A stretch of DNA of 64,000 nt from Dyadobacter sp. CY343 (GCF_021390335.1 NZ_JAJUXK010000001.1:1364001-1428000), one strand, 5' to 3'. Shown: positions 26,779 to 35,938, counted from the stretch's first letter. Numbers and translations: made by a program. The notes: generated by a model not told the origin, from the sequence alone.

Positions 26779-27447
26779 TTATGCTACCAGTTTGCCGCCT
26801 TTGATGCGGATAATCCTTTGGGTTTTTGCGGCGAGTTCGAGGTCGTGGGTCACGACTACGAGCGTTGTACCTGCTTCTCTATTGAGGTCAAAAAGCAGCT
26901 TCACTACTTTTTCACTGGTCTCTGCATCCAGGTTTCCGGTCGGTTCGTCGGCAAAAAGGATCTGTGGCTGATTGGAAAATGCGCGGGCAAGCGAAACGCG
27001 CTGCTGCTCGCCGCCGCTCAGCTGGGTAGGGTAGTGGTGACTCCGCTCGCCGAGACCGACTTTGTCGAGCAGATCGAGCGCGCGGGATTTGATATTTCTT
27101 TCGCCCCTCAATTCCAGCGGCACCATCACATTTTCCAATGCGGTGAGTGTAGGCAGCAGCTGAAAATTTTGGAATATAAAACCTACATATTGGTTTCGGA
27201 CCGCAGCAAGCTGGTCTTCATTTAATCCGTTTAGTTTGGTCCCGTGCAGTTCCACAGTTCCCGAAGTGGCGCGGTCGAGGCCGGCGCAGAGACCGAGCAG
27301 CGTCGTTTTCCCACTTCCCGACGGGCCCACGATCGACATCGTTGAGCCGGCTTCTACCGAAAAATGAATATTGTCTAAAACAGTTAGGGACCGGTCCCCG
27401 CTTTTATATATTTTACTTACCTGATGCAGGTCGAGTATCGTATCCAT
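26779..27447 (-). CDS. ABC transporter ATP-binding protein (LolD/YbbA type)
   Basis: The 222-residue ATPase has Walker A GPSGSGKTT (about 40-48), a Q-loop in FIFQNFQLLPTLTALENVMVP, signature LSGGEQQR, Walker B ILFADEPTGNLD and the H-loop VVTHD. The short length and the LPTLTALENV segment are typical of the MacB/LolD/YbbA group, which drives FtsX-type permeases. It forms a two-gene operon with the downstream permease and is divergent from the SGNH esterase gene. Confidence 0.93.
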   Translation of the reverse strand: MDTILDLHQVSKIYKSGDRSLTVLDNIHFSVEAGSTMSIVGPSGSGKTTLLGLCAGLDRATSGTVELHGTKLNGLNEDQLAAVRNQYVGFIFQNFQLLPTLTALENVMVPLELRGERNIKSRALDLLDKVGLGERSHHYPTQLSGGEQQRVSLARAFSNQPQILFADEPTGNLDAETSEKVVKLLFDLNREAGTTLVVVTHDLELAAKTQRIIRIKGGKLVA

Positions 27448-27563
27448 CTATTGTTTTCTAAATTTATGAGTTGTGGTGCTGCGTTTCGCAACCTGTTTTA
27501 ATCTAATTTGGTTGTTTTGATTTTATGCCAAACCTAAATATAGTGTAAAAACTAATGTTCCAT

Positions 27564-28250
27564 ATGAAGCGAATTCCCACTTTTCTTTACACACTTCTGA
27601 TTCCAATCCTGCTGCTGGCCTGTAACACGGAGCAAAAAGACCAGTCGGCCGCTGCCGGAGATTCAGCAGATACCCCAACCAAAACACCTGCTGCAAAGAA
27701 GAAGACAATCGTATTTTTTGGAAATAGTCTCACCGCGGCCTACGGGCTCGACGATCCTTCACAGGGTTTTGTCGGTTTGATCCAAAAGAAAATCGATTCT
27801 TTAAAACTCAATTATAAGGTTATCAATGCGGGTGTGAGCGGAGAAACGACCTCCGGAGGTAATAGCCGCATCGACTGGCTTTTGAAACAGCCGCTCGACA
27901 TATTTGTGCTCGAACTCGGCGGCAACGACGGGCTTCGCGGAATACCCGTTTCTGAAACCAAAAAAAACCTGCAAGCTATTCTGGATAAGGTACATGCAAA
28001 ATATCCCGAAGCGAAGCTGGTACTTGCAGGAATGCAGATCCCGCCGAATATCGGACAGAAATATGCTTCGGATTTCCGGGCGGTTTATGCTGATCTGGCA
28101 GACAAAAATGACCTCACCCTGATCCCGTTTTTACTGGAAGGAGTGGGTGGCGAAGCAAAATTGAATCTGCCAGACGGTATTCACCCAACTGCGGAAGGTC
28201 ACAAAATCCTTGCAGAAAATGTGTGGGTGGAGATCAAGGATCTGCTTTGA
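27564..28250 (+). CDS. tesA: SGNH-hydrolase lipoprotein, TesA-like arylesterase
   Basis: The 228-residue protein starts at an ATG at 27564 (a further ATG 9 bases upstream is possible), with a lipoprotein signal ending LLLAC (Cys20). All SGNH blocks are present: FFGNSLTAAYG with the nucleophile Ser, VSGETTSGG, ELGGNDGLRG with the oxyanion Asn, and DGIHPTAEGH with catalytic Asp and His. TesA-type enzymes hydrolyse acyl-CoA, lysophospholipids and aryl esters. E. coli TesA is a soluble periplasmic protein; here the enzyme appears lipid-anchored. It is divergent from the ybbA/ybbP-like pair, a conserved neighbourhood. A strong bidirectional terminator follows. Confidence 0.88.
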   Translation: MKRIPTFLYTLLIPILLLACNTEQKDQSAAAGDSADTPTKTPAAKKKTIVFFGNSLTAAYGLDDPSQGFVGLIQKKIDSLKLNYKVINAGVSGETTSGGNSRIDWLLKQPLDIFVLELGGNDGLRGIPVSETKKNLQAILDKVHAKYPEAKLVLAGMQIPPNIGQKYASDFRAVYADLADKNDLTLIPFLLEGVGGEAKLNLPDGIHPTAEGHKILAENVWVEIKDLL

Positions 28251-28270
28251 TGTGAAACCGTAAAAAAGCA

Positions 28271-28299
28271 AAGGCCCGAAACGTTAAGTTTCGGGCCTT
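28271..28299. terminator. Bidirectional terminator between tesA and a small membrane gene
   Basis: A perfect 12-bp stem AAGGCCCGAAAC/GTTTCGGGCCTT with a 5-base loop lies between two convergent genes. An A-run upstream gives a T-run on the minus strand; the plus side has only TCCTATT. Confidence 0.85.
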
Positions 28300-28319
28300 C
28301 CTATTAAAATGGTCTTTCC

Positions 28320-28484
28320 CTACACAACCCTGTCGCCACGAATCACACGAAGAATTATTGCAACAACTGCAATCACTAACAGAATGTGAATGATGTTACC
28401 CATTCCGAAGCTAGCGAAGCCAAAATAGCCTATCAACCAAATGATTACAAGGATGACAGCTATTGTATAAAGAAGATTTCCCAT
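28320..28484 (-). CDS. Small lmo0937-type membrane protein
   Basis: A 54-residue ORF with two hydrophobic helices (LLYTIAVILVIIWLIGYFGF and IIHILLVIAVVAIILRVI) separated by a short Gly-rich turn (ASFGMGN) and ending in RGDRVV. This layout is that of the lmo0937 family/DUF5670 of tiny inner-membrane proteins found across Bacteroidota and Firmicutes. The function is unknown, though homologues are often stress-induced. The gene is flanked by a terminator on its 3' side, which supports real expression. Confidence 0.8.
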   Translation of the reverse strand: MGNLLYTIAVILVIIWLIGYFGFASFGMGNIIHILLVIAVVAIILRVIRGDRVV

Positions 28485-28660
28485 TGTCTTAAATTTTTAA
28501 GTTAGAGTTAATATAGATCTGTCATAATCATATCAATTTAGATGCCAGCAATAATTCGGTGTTTTTTAAGTCTGATATTTCCCCGGATTCTACAATATTT
28601 GCGTGTTTCAGTAATGTTATAGCAGTAAGTTGTAGAAATTTATCTCAAAGTATTCCGGTT

Positions 28661-29491
28661 ATGAACAAAGTCCTTTTACAGCTCCTATTCCTAATCACCT
28701 TTCTTGCAATAACCTCGCAAGCTGCTGTTGTCGATACAGTTGACACTTACAGCGCGGCGATGAAAAAGAATATCAAAGCAGTTGTAATCAGACCCGACAA
28801 TTATGCTTCGGCCGGGGAAATGCCGGTTGTATACCTTTTACACGGTTACAGCGGCAATTATGCGGATTGGGTCAAACGAGCCCCAGGTTTTGAAAAAGCC
28901 GCAGATACCTTCCAAATGATGATCGTGTGCCCCGACGGAGGATTCGGGAGCTGGTACTGGGACACAAAAGATCCGCAGTTCCAATACGAGACCTACGTTT
29001 CCAAAGAGCTGGTTTCATTTATTGATAGCAAATACAAAACGATTAAAGACCGGCGCGGGCGGGCGATTACAGGGTTGAGTATGGGCGGCCACGGCGGATT
29101 GTACCTTGCATTCAGGCACCAGGATGTATTCGGAGCTGCGGGCAGCATGAGCGGCGGCGTGGATATCCGCCCGTTTCCCAACAACTGGGATATGGCCAAA
29201 AGGCTGGGTAAATATTCGGAAAATGCGAAAGTGTGGGAAGAAAACACGGTGATCAATATGGTGCATTTGCTCACACCCAATACCTTATCTATTATAATCG
29301 ACTGCGGTAAAGAAGATTTTTTCTTTGGGGTAAATGAAAACCTGCACCGCGAGCTCATGTACCGCAACATTCCCCACGACTATATTGTCCGCCCCGGCGC
29401 GCACAACTGGCCCTACTGGAACAATGCTGTGCAATACCAGCTACTTTTTATGAATAATTTTTTCAGCAGAAAAGAAGCTCCTGTGAAGTGA
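28661..29491 (+). CDS. Secreted esterase (alpha/beta hydrolase, esterase-D-like)
   Basis: The 276-residue protein starts at the ATG at 28661, giving a signal peptide (VLLQLLFLITFLAITSQAA). Catalytic elements are the nucleophile elbow GLSMGGHGG, Asp in IDCGKEDFFF and His in RPGAHNWPYW; the oxyanion loop is VVYLLHGYSGN. The fold is that of esterase D/feruloyl and acetyl-xylan esterases, so it may remove acyl groups from plant glycans. The ORF extends upstream to 28559 but that part has no plausible signal. It precedes a fucP-like permease by 94 bases, but that gene appears to have its own promoter. Confidence 0.88.
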   Translation: MNKVLLQLLFLITFLAITSQAAVVDTVDTYSAAMKKNIKAVVIRPDNYASAGEMPVVYLLHGYSGNYADWVKRAPGFEKAADTFQMMIVCPDGGFGSWYWDTKDPQFQYETYVSKELVSFIDSKYKTIKDRRGRAITGLSMGGHGGLYLAFRHQDVFGAAGSMSGGVDIRPFPNNWDMAKRLGKYSENAKVWEENTVINMVHLLTPNTLSIIIDCGKEDFFFGVNENLHRELMYRNIPHDYIVRPGAHNWPYWNNAVQYQLLFMNNFFSRKEAPVK

Positions 29492-29533
29492 CGGGTATTT
29501 TCGAATGCATTCAGTTTTTAAATTTTCCCGAAT

Positions 29534-29541
29534 TACATTTG
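29534..29541 (+). promoter_or_regulatory. -7 box of the fucP-like gene
   Basis: TACATTTG is an exact TAnnTTTG match 45 bases before the ATG. The -33 region is T-rich without a clear TTTG. Confidence 0.45.
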
Positions 29542-29585
29542 CACAAATAGAATTAACCTACCTTTTAATTTTACTATTCAGCTAA

Positions 29586-30830
29586 ATGAGCAACATTTCC
29601 TCGTCTGCGCAAGCTAGTGCCCCCAAATTCACGGATAAAAAATACCTCATTACCCTCATTTTCGTGACCTCCCTTTTCATGTTCTGGGGCATTGCCATTA
29701 CGATGGGAGATGTTTTGAACAAACATTTTCAAAGCGTACTAAGTCTTTCCAAAACGCAATCTGCTTTTGTACAATTCGCTATTTTCGGCGCGTATGGGGT
29801 CATGGGTATTCCTGCGGGACTTTTCATGAAACGTTTTGGCTATAAGAACGGCGTGCTTTTCGGACTGTCGCTATTTGCCTGCGGCGCATTTCTGTTCGTT
29901 CCGGCAGCGGCGGCAGCGTCATTTCCTTTTTTCGGCTTCGCGTTGTTTGTGCTGGGATGTGGTATTTCGACGCTTGAAACCGTTGCGCACCCATTTGTAG
30001 CATCTCTGGGCGATCAGCGGACGAGCGATATGCGTATCAATTTTGCACAGGCTTTCAATGCAGTCGGAACGATTATCGGTCCCTGGGTAGGTTCGCATTT
30101 CCTGTTTGGCAACCACGTGGAAGGCAGCACCGACCTTACCTCGGTGAAAGTGCTATATATTGTAATAGGCGCCGTGATCGCTACGATTGCTGTCCTGTTT
30201 TCATTTGTAAAAGTACCCGCACTCAGCGATCCGCACGTTACTGCTGATCCGGCCTCTGCCAACCTGGACACGCATCCGGAGAAAGGTCTTTTTCAGCATA
30301 AACACTTTAAATGGGCGGTTGTAGCACAATTTTTCAATGTAGCCGCACAAGCCGGAACGTGGGCTTTCTTTATCAATTACGGACACGAAAAAATGGGCTT
30401 CACCGATGAGGTAGCCGGGAAATACATGATCTTCTTCTTCGTGCTCATGCTCGCCGGAAGATTTATCGGTACTTACCTGATGCGGTTCATCGCGCCGCAT
30501 TCATTGCTTGCCATTTTCGCTGCCTGCAATATTGTGATGTGCCTCATCATCGCGCAAAGCCTGGGCTGGCCTTCCTTCATTGCCTTGATGATGTTGAATT
30601 TCTTTTTCAGTATCATGTTCCCTACAATTTTTAGTTTGGGTTTGAAAAACTTGGGTAAACACACGCAGCAGGCTTCTTCCTTTATTTCAATGGGCGTAGT
30701 CGGCGGCGCATTTTTCCCATTTGCCATGGGCGCAGTAGCAGAAACCAACGTAGCGCACGCCTATTACCTGCCGATCATTTGCTACACAGTGATATTCCTG
30801 TTCGGATATCGGTTTTATAAGGTGAGGTAG
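29586..30830 (+). CDS. fucP: FucP-type sugar/proton symporter (MFS)
   Basis: The 414-residue protein has 12 hydrophobic segments. The N-terminal FVTSLFMFWGIAITMGDVLNKHFQ and the later CGISTLETVAHPFVASLG correspond to the FucP substrate-channel regions. Asp and Asn/Glu positions there form the proton relay in E. coli FucP. FucP-family members in Bacteroidota carry fucose, glucose, galactose or N-acetylglucosamine. The ROK kinase next to it argues for a phosphorylated hexose rather than fucose. An L-fucose pathway lies only 22 kb away, so both readings remain open. Confidence 0.85.
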   Translation: MSNISSSAQASAPKFTDKKYLITLIFVTSLFMFWGIAITMGDVLNKHFQSVLSLSKTQSAFVQFAIFGAYGVMGIPAGLFMKRFGYKNGVLFGLSLFACGAFLFVPAAAAASFPFFGFALFVLGCGISTLETVAHPFVASLGDQRTSDMRINFAQAFNAVGTIIGPWVGSHFLFGNHVEGSTDLTSVKVLYIVIGAVIATIAVLFSFVKVPALSDPHVTADPASANLDTHPEKGLFQHKHFKWAVVAQFFNVAAQAGTWAFFINYGHEKMGFTDEVAGKYMIFFFVLMLAGRFIGTYLMRFIAPHSLLAIFAACNIVMCLIIAQSLGWPSFIALMMLNFFFSIMFPTIFSLGLKNLGKHTQQASSFISMGVVGGAFFPFAMGAVAETNVAHAYYLPIICYTVIFLFGYRFYKVR

Positions 30831-31007
30831 AGCTGTTGGCGAAAAGCTATTTGCTGTTAGCTATTAGCTGTTAGCCATTAGGTCTTCGCACCGGATTCTT
30901 ATTGCTTGATCTATTGACGATCATAAACTGAAATACACTTTTTAAAACAAAAGCCAACAGCTAAAAGCTAATAGCCAACAGCTAACAGCTAATAGCCAAC
31001 AGCCAAA
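30831..31007. repeat. Inverted array of TTAGCTG/A words (copy 3), fucP-ROK gap
   Basis: This is the largest copy. The left arm (30831-30880) has TTAGCTATTAGCTGTTAGCC. The right arm (about 30948-31007) has AACAGCTAAAAGCTAATAGC and onward. The spacer is about 67 bases. It fills the whole gap from 1 base after the fucP stop to 13 bases before the kinase ATG. Confidence 0.92.
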
Positions 31008-31020
31008 AACCATCAAATCC

Positions 31021-31920
31021 ATGAATCTCTGGGGGATAGACTTAGGAGGGACTAAAATAGAATGTGCAGTTCTGGACTCTAAAAGGAACCTGGAAGTAGT
31101 CGCGAGAATGCGACTGCCGACAGAATCGGCGAAAGGTTATGACCACATTCTGTCCCAGATCAAAAGACTGATCGATATGGTGGCAGAGCAGGTAGGGGAT
31201 CGGCCGACGAAGATCGGATTCGCTACTCCGGGTGTTCTGGAACCGGATTCGCAGTTGATGAAAAATTCGAATACAACCTGTCTGAACGGAATGCCGCTCA
31301 AAACGGATTTGCAGGAAATACTGGGTGTGCCTTGTCAGCTGGCAAATGATGCCAACTGTTTCGCGCTTGCCGAAGCCTTAATGGGCGCCGGAAAAGAGTA
31401 CCACACTGCGGAAGTTGTATTTGGAGTGATCATGGGAACAGGCGTCGGAGGCGGGTTGGTAGTCAACAACAAGATTATCTCCGGCCACCACGGAATAGGC
31501 GGCGAGTGGGGACACAATATCCTGGAAGAAAACGGCGAACCTTGCTATTGCGGAAAAGCAGGCTGCGTAGAACAAGTCATTTCCGGCCCGGCGCTTGAAC
31601 GTTTCTATGCGCGTGAAAGTGGTCAGAAATTGACGATGAAGGTTATTTTGGAAAGATATTATGAAGGCAAAGACCCGCACGCGACGGCCACGATTGAACG
31701 GCTGCTCGAATTTTACGGCCGCGCAATTTCTACATTGATCAATGTGATAGACCCGGGCCTGATCGTGATCGGAGGCGGGGTAGGGAATGTGGATCTGCTT
31801 TATACAGCCGGTTACGAGCGTATCAGGAAATATATTTTCAACAACGGCACGATTACGACGCCGATTGTGAAACCCAAGCTTGGGGATAGCGCAGGCGTTT
31901 TCGGCGCGGCGCTCTTGTAG
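31021..31920 (+). CDS. ROK family sugar kinase (fructokinase/glucokinase-like)
   Basis: The 299-residue kinase has an N-terminal phosphate-binding DLGGTKIE, a substrate loop LANDANCFALAEA with the catalytic Asp, MGTGVGGG, and the ROK zinc site GEWGHNILEENGEPCYCGKAGC (His plus three Cys). The C-terminal DPGLIVIGGGVG binds nucleotide. The exact hexose is not set by sequence; GHHGIGGEWGH and overall length fit fructokinase/glucokinase. It is co-directional with fucP and separated only by the repeat element, so they likely form an import-and-phosphorylate unit. Confidence 0.9.
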   Translation: MNLWGIDLGGTKIECAVLDSKRNLEVVARMRLPTESAKGYDHILSQIKRLIDMVAEQVGDRPTKIGFATPGVLEPDSQLMKNSNTTCLNGMPLKTDLQEILGVPCQLANDANCFALAEALMGAGKEYHTAEVVFGVIMGTGVGGGLVVNNKIISGHHGIGGEWGHNILEENGEPCYCGKAGCVEQVISGPALERFYARESGQKLTMKVILERYYEGKDPHATATIERLLEFYGRAISTLINVIDPGLIVIGGGVGNVDLLYTAGYERIRKYIFNNGTITTPIVKPKLGDSAGVFGAALL

Positions 31921-31959
31921 TGAAATAAGGAGTTTCATCCATTTCAATACTGTAAGGGA

Positions 31960-33135
31960 ATGCAATATCGTATCCGATCGATAGACACCGTCCGGGGCCT
32001 GATCATGGTGATCATGGCCCTGGACCATGTTCGTGATTTCTTTCACATTTCCGCATTCACTGCCGATCCGCTCAACCCGGAAGCTACTTCGGGTATTTTG
32101 TTTTTTACGCGCTGGATCACGCATTTTTGCGCCCCTTCCTTCATGTTGCTTTCGGGTATCTCCGCTTATTTATCGGGACAAAATAAATCCGCGCGCACCA
32201 CTTCCTCCTTTCTGATCAAACGTGGTTTCTGGCTGATATTGGTCGAAATCGTATTCATGACCTTCGCGTTTTCCTTCGATATAACTTACAAAACGATCTT
32301 CCTGGCCGTGTTATGGGCGCTTGGTACAAGTATGATCTCGCTGGGTTTACTCATTCGTTTCCTTTCTCCCAAAGCGATTCTTGCAGTCGGGCTGATATTG
32401 ATTTTCGGTCACAACCTGCTTGATTACGTGAAAGTTGCGCCTAATTCTGTGCCGGATATTTTACTTAGTATTTTCCTCACCGGCGCGGGCAAATTCTACC
32501 CGCGGGGCGACGGTGGTAACATTGCATTTCTGTACGTGATATTGCCCTGGGCCGGTATTATGATGTCGGGTTATGGATTGGGTTCTATATTTAAAAGAAG
32601 CTTTCCCGTCGAGCAGCGCAGGAAGTTACTGCTGATCACAGGCGCTGTATCAATTTTCCTTTTTGTCGCATTGAGGTTGCTGAACGGGTACGGAGATCCG
32701 TCGCATTGGATAGTGCAGAAGGAAGGGTTTCGCACATTCCTTTCTTTTATGAATGTGAGCAAATATCCGCCGTCACTTTTGTTTACATTAATGACACTGG
32801 GCCCGGTTCTGATCTTACTCGCATTTACTGAAAACACTGAGAACAGACTTGCAAAATTCTTCACCGTTTACGGAAAAGTGCCTTTCTTCTTCTTTATGCT
32901 GCATTTTTACGTCATCCACTTGTTCACGATGATCGCAGTACTTAGCTCCGGCTACACCTGGCAGCAGGCGACCGACGACAAGCTTTTCTTCAAATTCCGA
33001 CCTTTCGATTTCGGTTATGAACTGGGCTGGGTATACCTGATCTGGATCGCGATCGTACTTGCTTTATATTTTCCATGCAAATGGTTCGGCGATTACCGGG
33101 CGCGGGAGAAAAAGTGGTGGCTAAGCTATTTGTAA
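31960..33135 (+). CDS. DUF1624/heparan-alpha-glucosaminide acetyltransferase-like membrane protein
   Basis: The 391-residue polytopic protein begins RIRSIDTVRGLIMVIMALDHVRDFFH, with the conserved RG and the DH pair of the DUF1624/HGSNAT-like group. About 10 membrane helices follow. Relatives transfer acetyl groups from cytoplasmic acetyl-CoA to sugars across the membrane; the human member acetylates glucosamine of heparan sulphate. The bacterial role is unproven. It lies 39 bases after the ROK kinase and is probably in the same transcript. Confidence 0.82.
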   Translation: MQYRIRSIDTVRGLIMVIMALDHVRDFFHISAFTADPLNPEATSGILFFTRWITHFCAPSFMLLSGISAYLSGQNKSARTTSSFLIKRGFWLILVEIVFMTFAFSFDITYKTIFLAVLWALGTSMISLGLLIRFLSPKAILAVGLILIFGHNLLDYVKVAPNSVPDILLSIFLTGAGKFYPRGDGGNIAFLYVILPWAGIMMSGYGLGSIFKRSFPVEQRRKLLLITGAVSIFLFVALRLLNGYGDPSHWIVQKEGFRTFLSFMNVSKYPPSLLFTLMTLGPVLILLAFTENTENRLAKFFTVYGKVPFFFFMLHFYVIHLFTMIAVLSSGYTWQQATDDKLFFKFRPFDFGYELGWVYLIWIAIVLALYFPCKWFGDYRAREKKWWLSYL

Positions 33136-33168
33136 AGGGTACACTAATCTGCGAGCATAAACGCAGTA

Positions 33169-33648
33169 TCACCCTAGATACGGCCCGCCCGGAACACCCC
33201 AGCCCCACTTTGGCATAGGCTCCTCAGGATTCATTTCCAGGGTTTCGGCATTGGAATTTAGAATTGCGATCCGTGTTCCCCATTCTATGTAAGCTACAAA
33301 TGCAGAGCGGAATTCAGGATCGTCGGGCAGACTGATCGCATCGGCTGTTTCGAGCAGCAATGCAACCCAACGCTGACGATGCTGCTCGGTCAGGTGTTTG
33401 CCCAAATGTTTTCGGATCATTCTGAAATGGCTTCCTTCTTCGGTACTGTACATTTCCGGTCCGCCAAAAACCTCGGCAATGAAGTGTGCAACATGGCGCT
33501 GGTGCTCGGTGGACATATGCTTGAACACGGGTTCGAGAAGTGGGTCCTGCAATACTTTTTGATAAAACTTTTCGGTTAGCTGCTCAAATGCAGGCATTCC
33601 GCCAGCCCATTCAAAGAGCGTTGGAATCCGTTTTACTGGCTCATCCAT
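33169..33648 (-). CDS. Group II truncated haemoglobin
   Basis: This is a 159-residue 2-on-2 globin. The B helix starts FYQKVLQDPLLEPVF, the likely proximal His region is HFRMIRKHLGKHLTEQHRQRWVALL, and the C-terminus has the group II signature PMPKWGWG. A C-terminal pair of Trp in this motif is typical of bacterial TrHbO-like proteins. These bind oxygen or detoxify nitric oxide and peroxide. It stands alone; the gene converges with the acyltransferase-like gene across 33 bases. Confidence 0.9.
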   Translation of the reverse strand: MDEPVKRIPTLFEWAGGMPAFEQLTEKFYQKVLQDPLLEPVFKHMSTEHQRHVAHFIAEVFGGPEMYSTEEGSHFRMIRKHLGKHLTEQHRQRWVALLLETADAISLPDDPEFRSAFVAYIEWGTRIAILNSNAETLEMNPEEPMPKWGWGVPGGPYLG

Positions 33649-33674
33649 TGGATTTTTAGTTTAGTTTTTCTCCG

Positions 33675-35786
33675 TCAATTCCACTCCATTACAATTCCAT
33701 CGAATCCGGCAAGCTCAGCAATTTCCAGATCGATGATATTCCCTTTCCAGGTAAACTTTATGGCTTTTCCGGTCGAGAGCGAAAACACTTTCTTGGGTTT
33801 TTTGCTTGATTCAATCCGGAACTTAAGTGCATACAAGGGTAGCGGCTCAAAATAGGTATTGCCGCTGAAACCTGTCAGATTGATCAAATGCAAGATCATC
33901 CCGTCGCCTGTTTGCTTCTCACTATTACTGACGTTGTTCTTCGAGAATTCCTTTAAAATTGTTTCCACCCGCGCAGGTGCGTTAGTTTGAATCGTATGTT
34001 TCGACTCGGGCAGAATGTGATCTATCACATCCAATAGTATGTGTTTATGTTCTTGATAACCATGCATATAGTAGATTTTGCCAAGATTGATTGGTAAGAT
34101 CACTGCTTTACTTTTATCATGATTTTTTATCGCCATCGCGTAAGAGCCCGTTGCGTCGTGGCCGCCGATAATTTCCGGCGGCCCGGGGCGGCCTTTTGCC
34201 AAAATGGGTAACAGCTTTTCATCAGCGCCCGGAAAATCATAGATACCGAGGTTAAACTTCCAGAAAAGCATTTTCTGTCCAGCAAAACTTTTGAAAATGG
34301 CGCGGTTGTCGGGTATGAGGTAGTTGCCGGCACCGTCGTTGTCTTTTTTCTTGATTTCAGCACCGAATAAATCCAGTAAGGTTTCGGGGCTATCGAACAA
34401 ACTTCTGTTGGTAGCGATCAGACTGGTTCCCGCTTTGCAGGCTTGTTTCAATATCTCGATCGCTTCCGGTTTCAGGTATGTTATTTCCGGCAATATCAGC
34501 AGTTTGTAGCCTTTTACTTTTTCTGCCAGATTGTGGATCTGTCCGTCTTCGATAATATCAAAAGGAATATGCGCCTCACGTAGCATCAGCTGAATGCCGC
34601 GGTACTCCTGCATCGGCTCGCCACTTGGCCACGCACCCGGCGCGATGACTGCGATTTTGGCAACCGATTTATACCTTCCAAAGTACGGCTCATGCTTTTT
34701 ATGGAATGCATATACTTTCCTGAAAACCTCAAAATTACGCTCGTCTTCATAGCCGCGCATATCGCCCATCATACTCAGGTCGAGCCCGGATCCGTTTGCA
34801 ATATTTTCATACAACCTGATCTGCACTTCCTGAGGTTCCACTGCATTATATCTCGACTGAAATGAGATCTGCTGGATACTCGCATTGCTGATAATATGAT
34901 CGGGAAATGAGTTGACTGCATTGGAAACGTTATCTGAGGCTGAATAGGGCCAATAGGGTAGTGTGGTCATACTCTGCGATTCGTGGCGGATGATATCTAC
35001 GAACTTATCAGAATAGGTACAGATCGCGATCTGCTCGTTTTTGGACTTTACCAGTTTGTGCAGCCGCTCCGACCAGTCTTCCACCGTGTGTTTCTTGAAT
35101 TCCAGATACTTCTGAAAAAGCGGATCTGACTTATTCTCCTCTACCGGAAGCTGCTTCCCGCCGGAAAATTCGGCGAAGCGGTTTTTATCATATTCATTCT
35201 GGTCAATTCCGTGGTATTTCCCCTCGTACGGATTGTTGACCTGGTAACCCGGCATATTCAGGAAGATCCCGTCGATCGGGAAATTATCCATTACTTCGCT
35301 GATAATCTGGTAAGCTTTTTCCTGCACATAAGGCGCATTGATCGATACTACGTACATATCGGTGTTGATGATCCGCTCGCCTTTCGGAGAAATGTAGCAC
35401 CAATCTGGATGCGCCTTGAAAATGCTTTCATGTACCCGGCTGAAATCGAAACGCACGATCACTTTGATTTGCTTCTCGTGGCATTTGCGGATTACGTCGC
35501 TTAGCACATTTCCTTTTACATAAGGATTTTGATAGTGAAAATCCAGTTTGGTCGGATAAAACGCCATGATCCCGCCGGCATTGATCAACAGCGTATTAGC
35601 CGAAAAACGAACGAGATCTTCCACGATAGAATCCGCATTGATTGTCGCCGCTTCGTAGTCGGGCAGGTTCATTTGAATGACGCGCAGATTATTTCTTTTC
35701 CACCAGAGATCTTTTAAATCATTTTTCTGAGCAAAAACAGAAAGGCAGGAAAGCAGGCAAAACAGCAGCAGAAGTGGTTTTTTCAT
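33675..35786 (-). CDS. Secreted glycoside-hydrolase-like protein (TIM barrel plus trimerisation-like domain)
   Basis: The 703-residue protein starts at the ATG at 35786 with a signal peptide (KKPLLLLFCLLSCLSVFAQ). The N-terminal half (about 25-380) looks like the hypothetical glycosyl hydrolase (GHL/GH42-like) barrel: LRVIQMNLPDYEAATINAD, KQIKVIVRFDFSRVHESIF, HPDWCYISPKGE, PIDGIFLNMPGY. The middle (about 390-500) resembles the beta-galactosidase trimerisation fold (VIAPGAWPSGEP; YKLLILPEITYL). The C-terminus is a beta domain. Catalytic acids cannot be assigned with confidence and the substrate is unknown. The gene stands alone, 26 bases from the globin. Confidence 0.7.
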   Translation of the reverse strand: MKKPLLLLFCLLSCLSVFAQKNDLKDLWWKRNNLRVIQMNLPDYEAATINADSIVEDLVRFSANTLLINAGGIMAFYPTKLDFHYQNPYVKGNVLSDVIRKCHEKQIKVIVRFDFSRVHESIFKAHPDWCYISPKGERIINTDMYVVSINAPYVQEKAYQIISEVMDNFPIDGIFLNMPGYQVNNPYEGKYHGIDQNEYDKNRFAEFSGGKQLPVEENKSDPLFQKYLEFKKHTVEDWSERLHKLVKSKNEQIAICTYSDKFVDIIRHESQSMTTLPYWPYSASDNVSNAVNSFPDHIISNASIQQISFQSRYNAVEPQEVQIRLYENIANGSGLDLSMMGDMRGYEDERNFEVFRKVYAFHKKHEPYFGRYKSVAKIAVIAPGAWPSGEPMQEYRGIQLMLREAHIPFDIIEDGQIHNLAEKVKGYKLLILPEITYLKPEAIEILKQACKAGTSLIATNRSLFDSPETLLDLFGAEIKKKDNDGAGNYLIPDNRAIFKSFAGQKMLFWKFNLGIYDFPGADEKLLPILAKGRPGPPEIIGGHDATGSYAMAIKNHDKSKAVILPINLGKIYYMHGYQEHKHILLDVIDHILPESKHTIQTNAPARVETILKEFSKNNVSNSEKQTGDGMILHLINLTGFSGNTYFEPLPLYALKFRIESSKKPKKVFSLSTGKAIKFTWKGNIIDLEIAELAGFDGIVMEWN

Positions 35787-35938
35787 GGGTAAACTCATTT
35801 GGCTGAAAAGGTGCCAGCGCTTTTGTATCTACTGGTAAATTTGCATTTCTTGAATACAGGCAGTCACCCAGGTTGCGTGGCTTAATTTTTTAACGAATAG
35901 GAATATAAGATAACATACTCACCTTAAGTGTTCTGATA

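Noticed and set aside
30831-31007. TTAGCTR arrays as a possible CRISPR array
   Set aside because: Words are 7-8 bases, directly adjacent, and face an inverted copy. There are no 25-40-base repeats with unique spacers and no cas genes.
29586-31920. fucP and the ROK kinase as part of the L-fucose pathway
   Set aside because: A ROK kinase phosphorylates hexoses and is not needed in the oxidative fucose route. The 20-kb separation and different neighbours leave the link unproven, so it is not claimed as one system.
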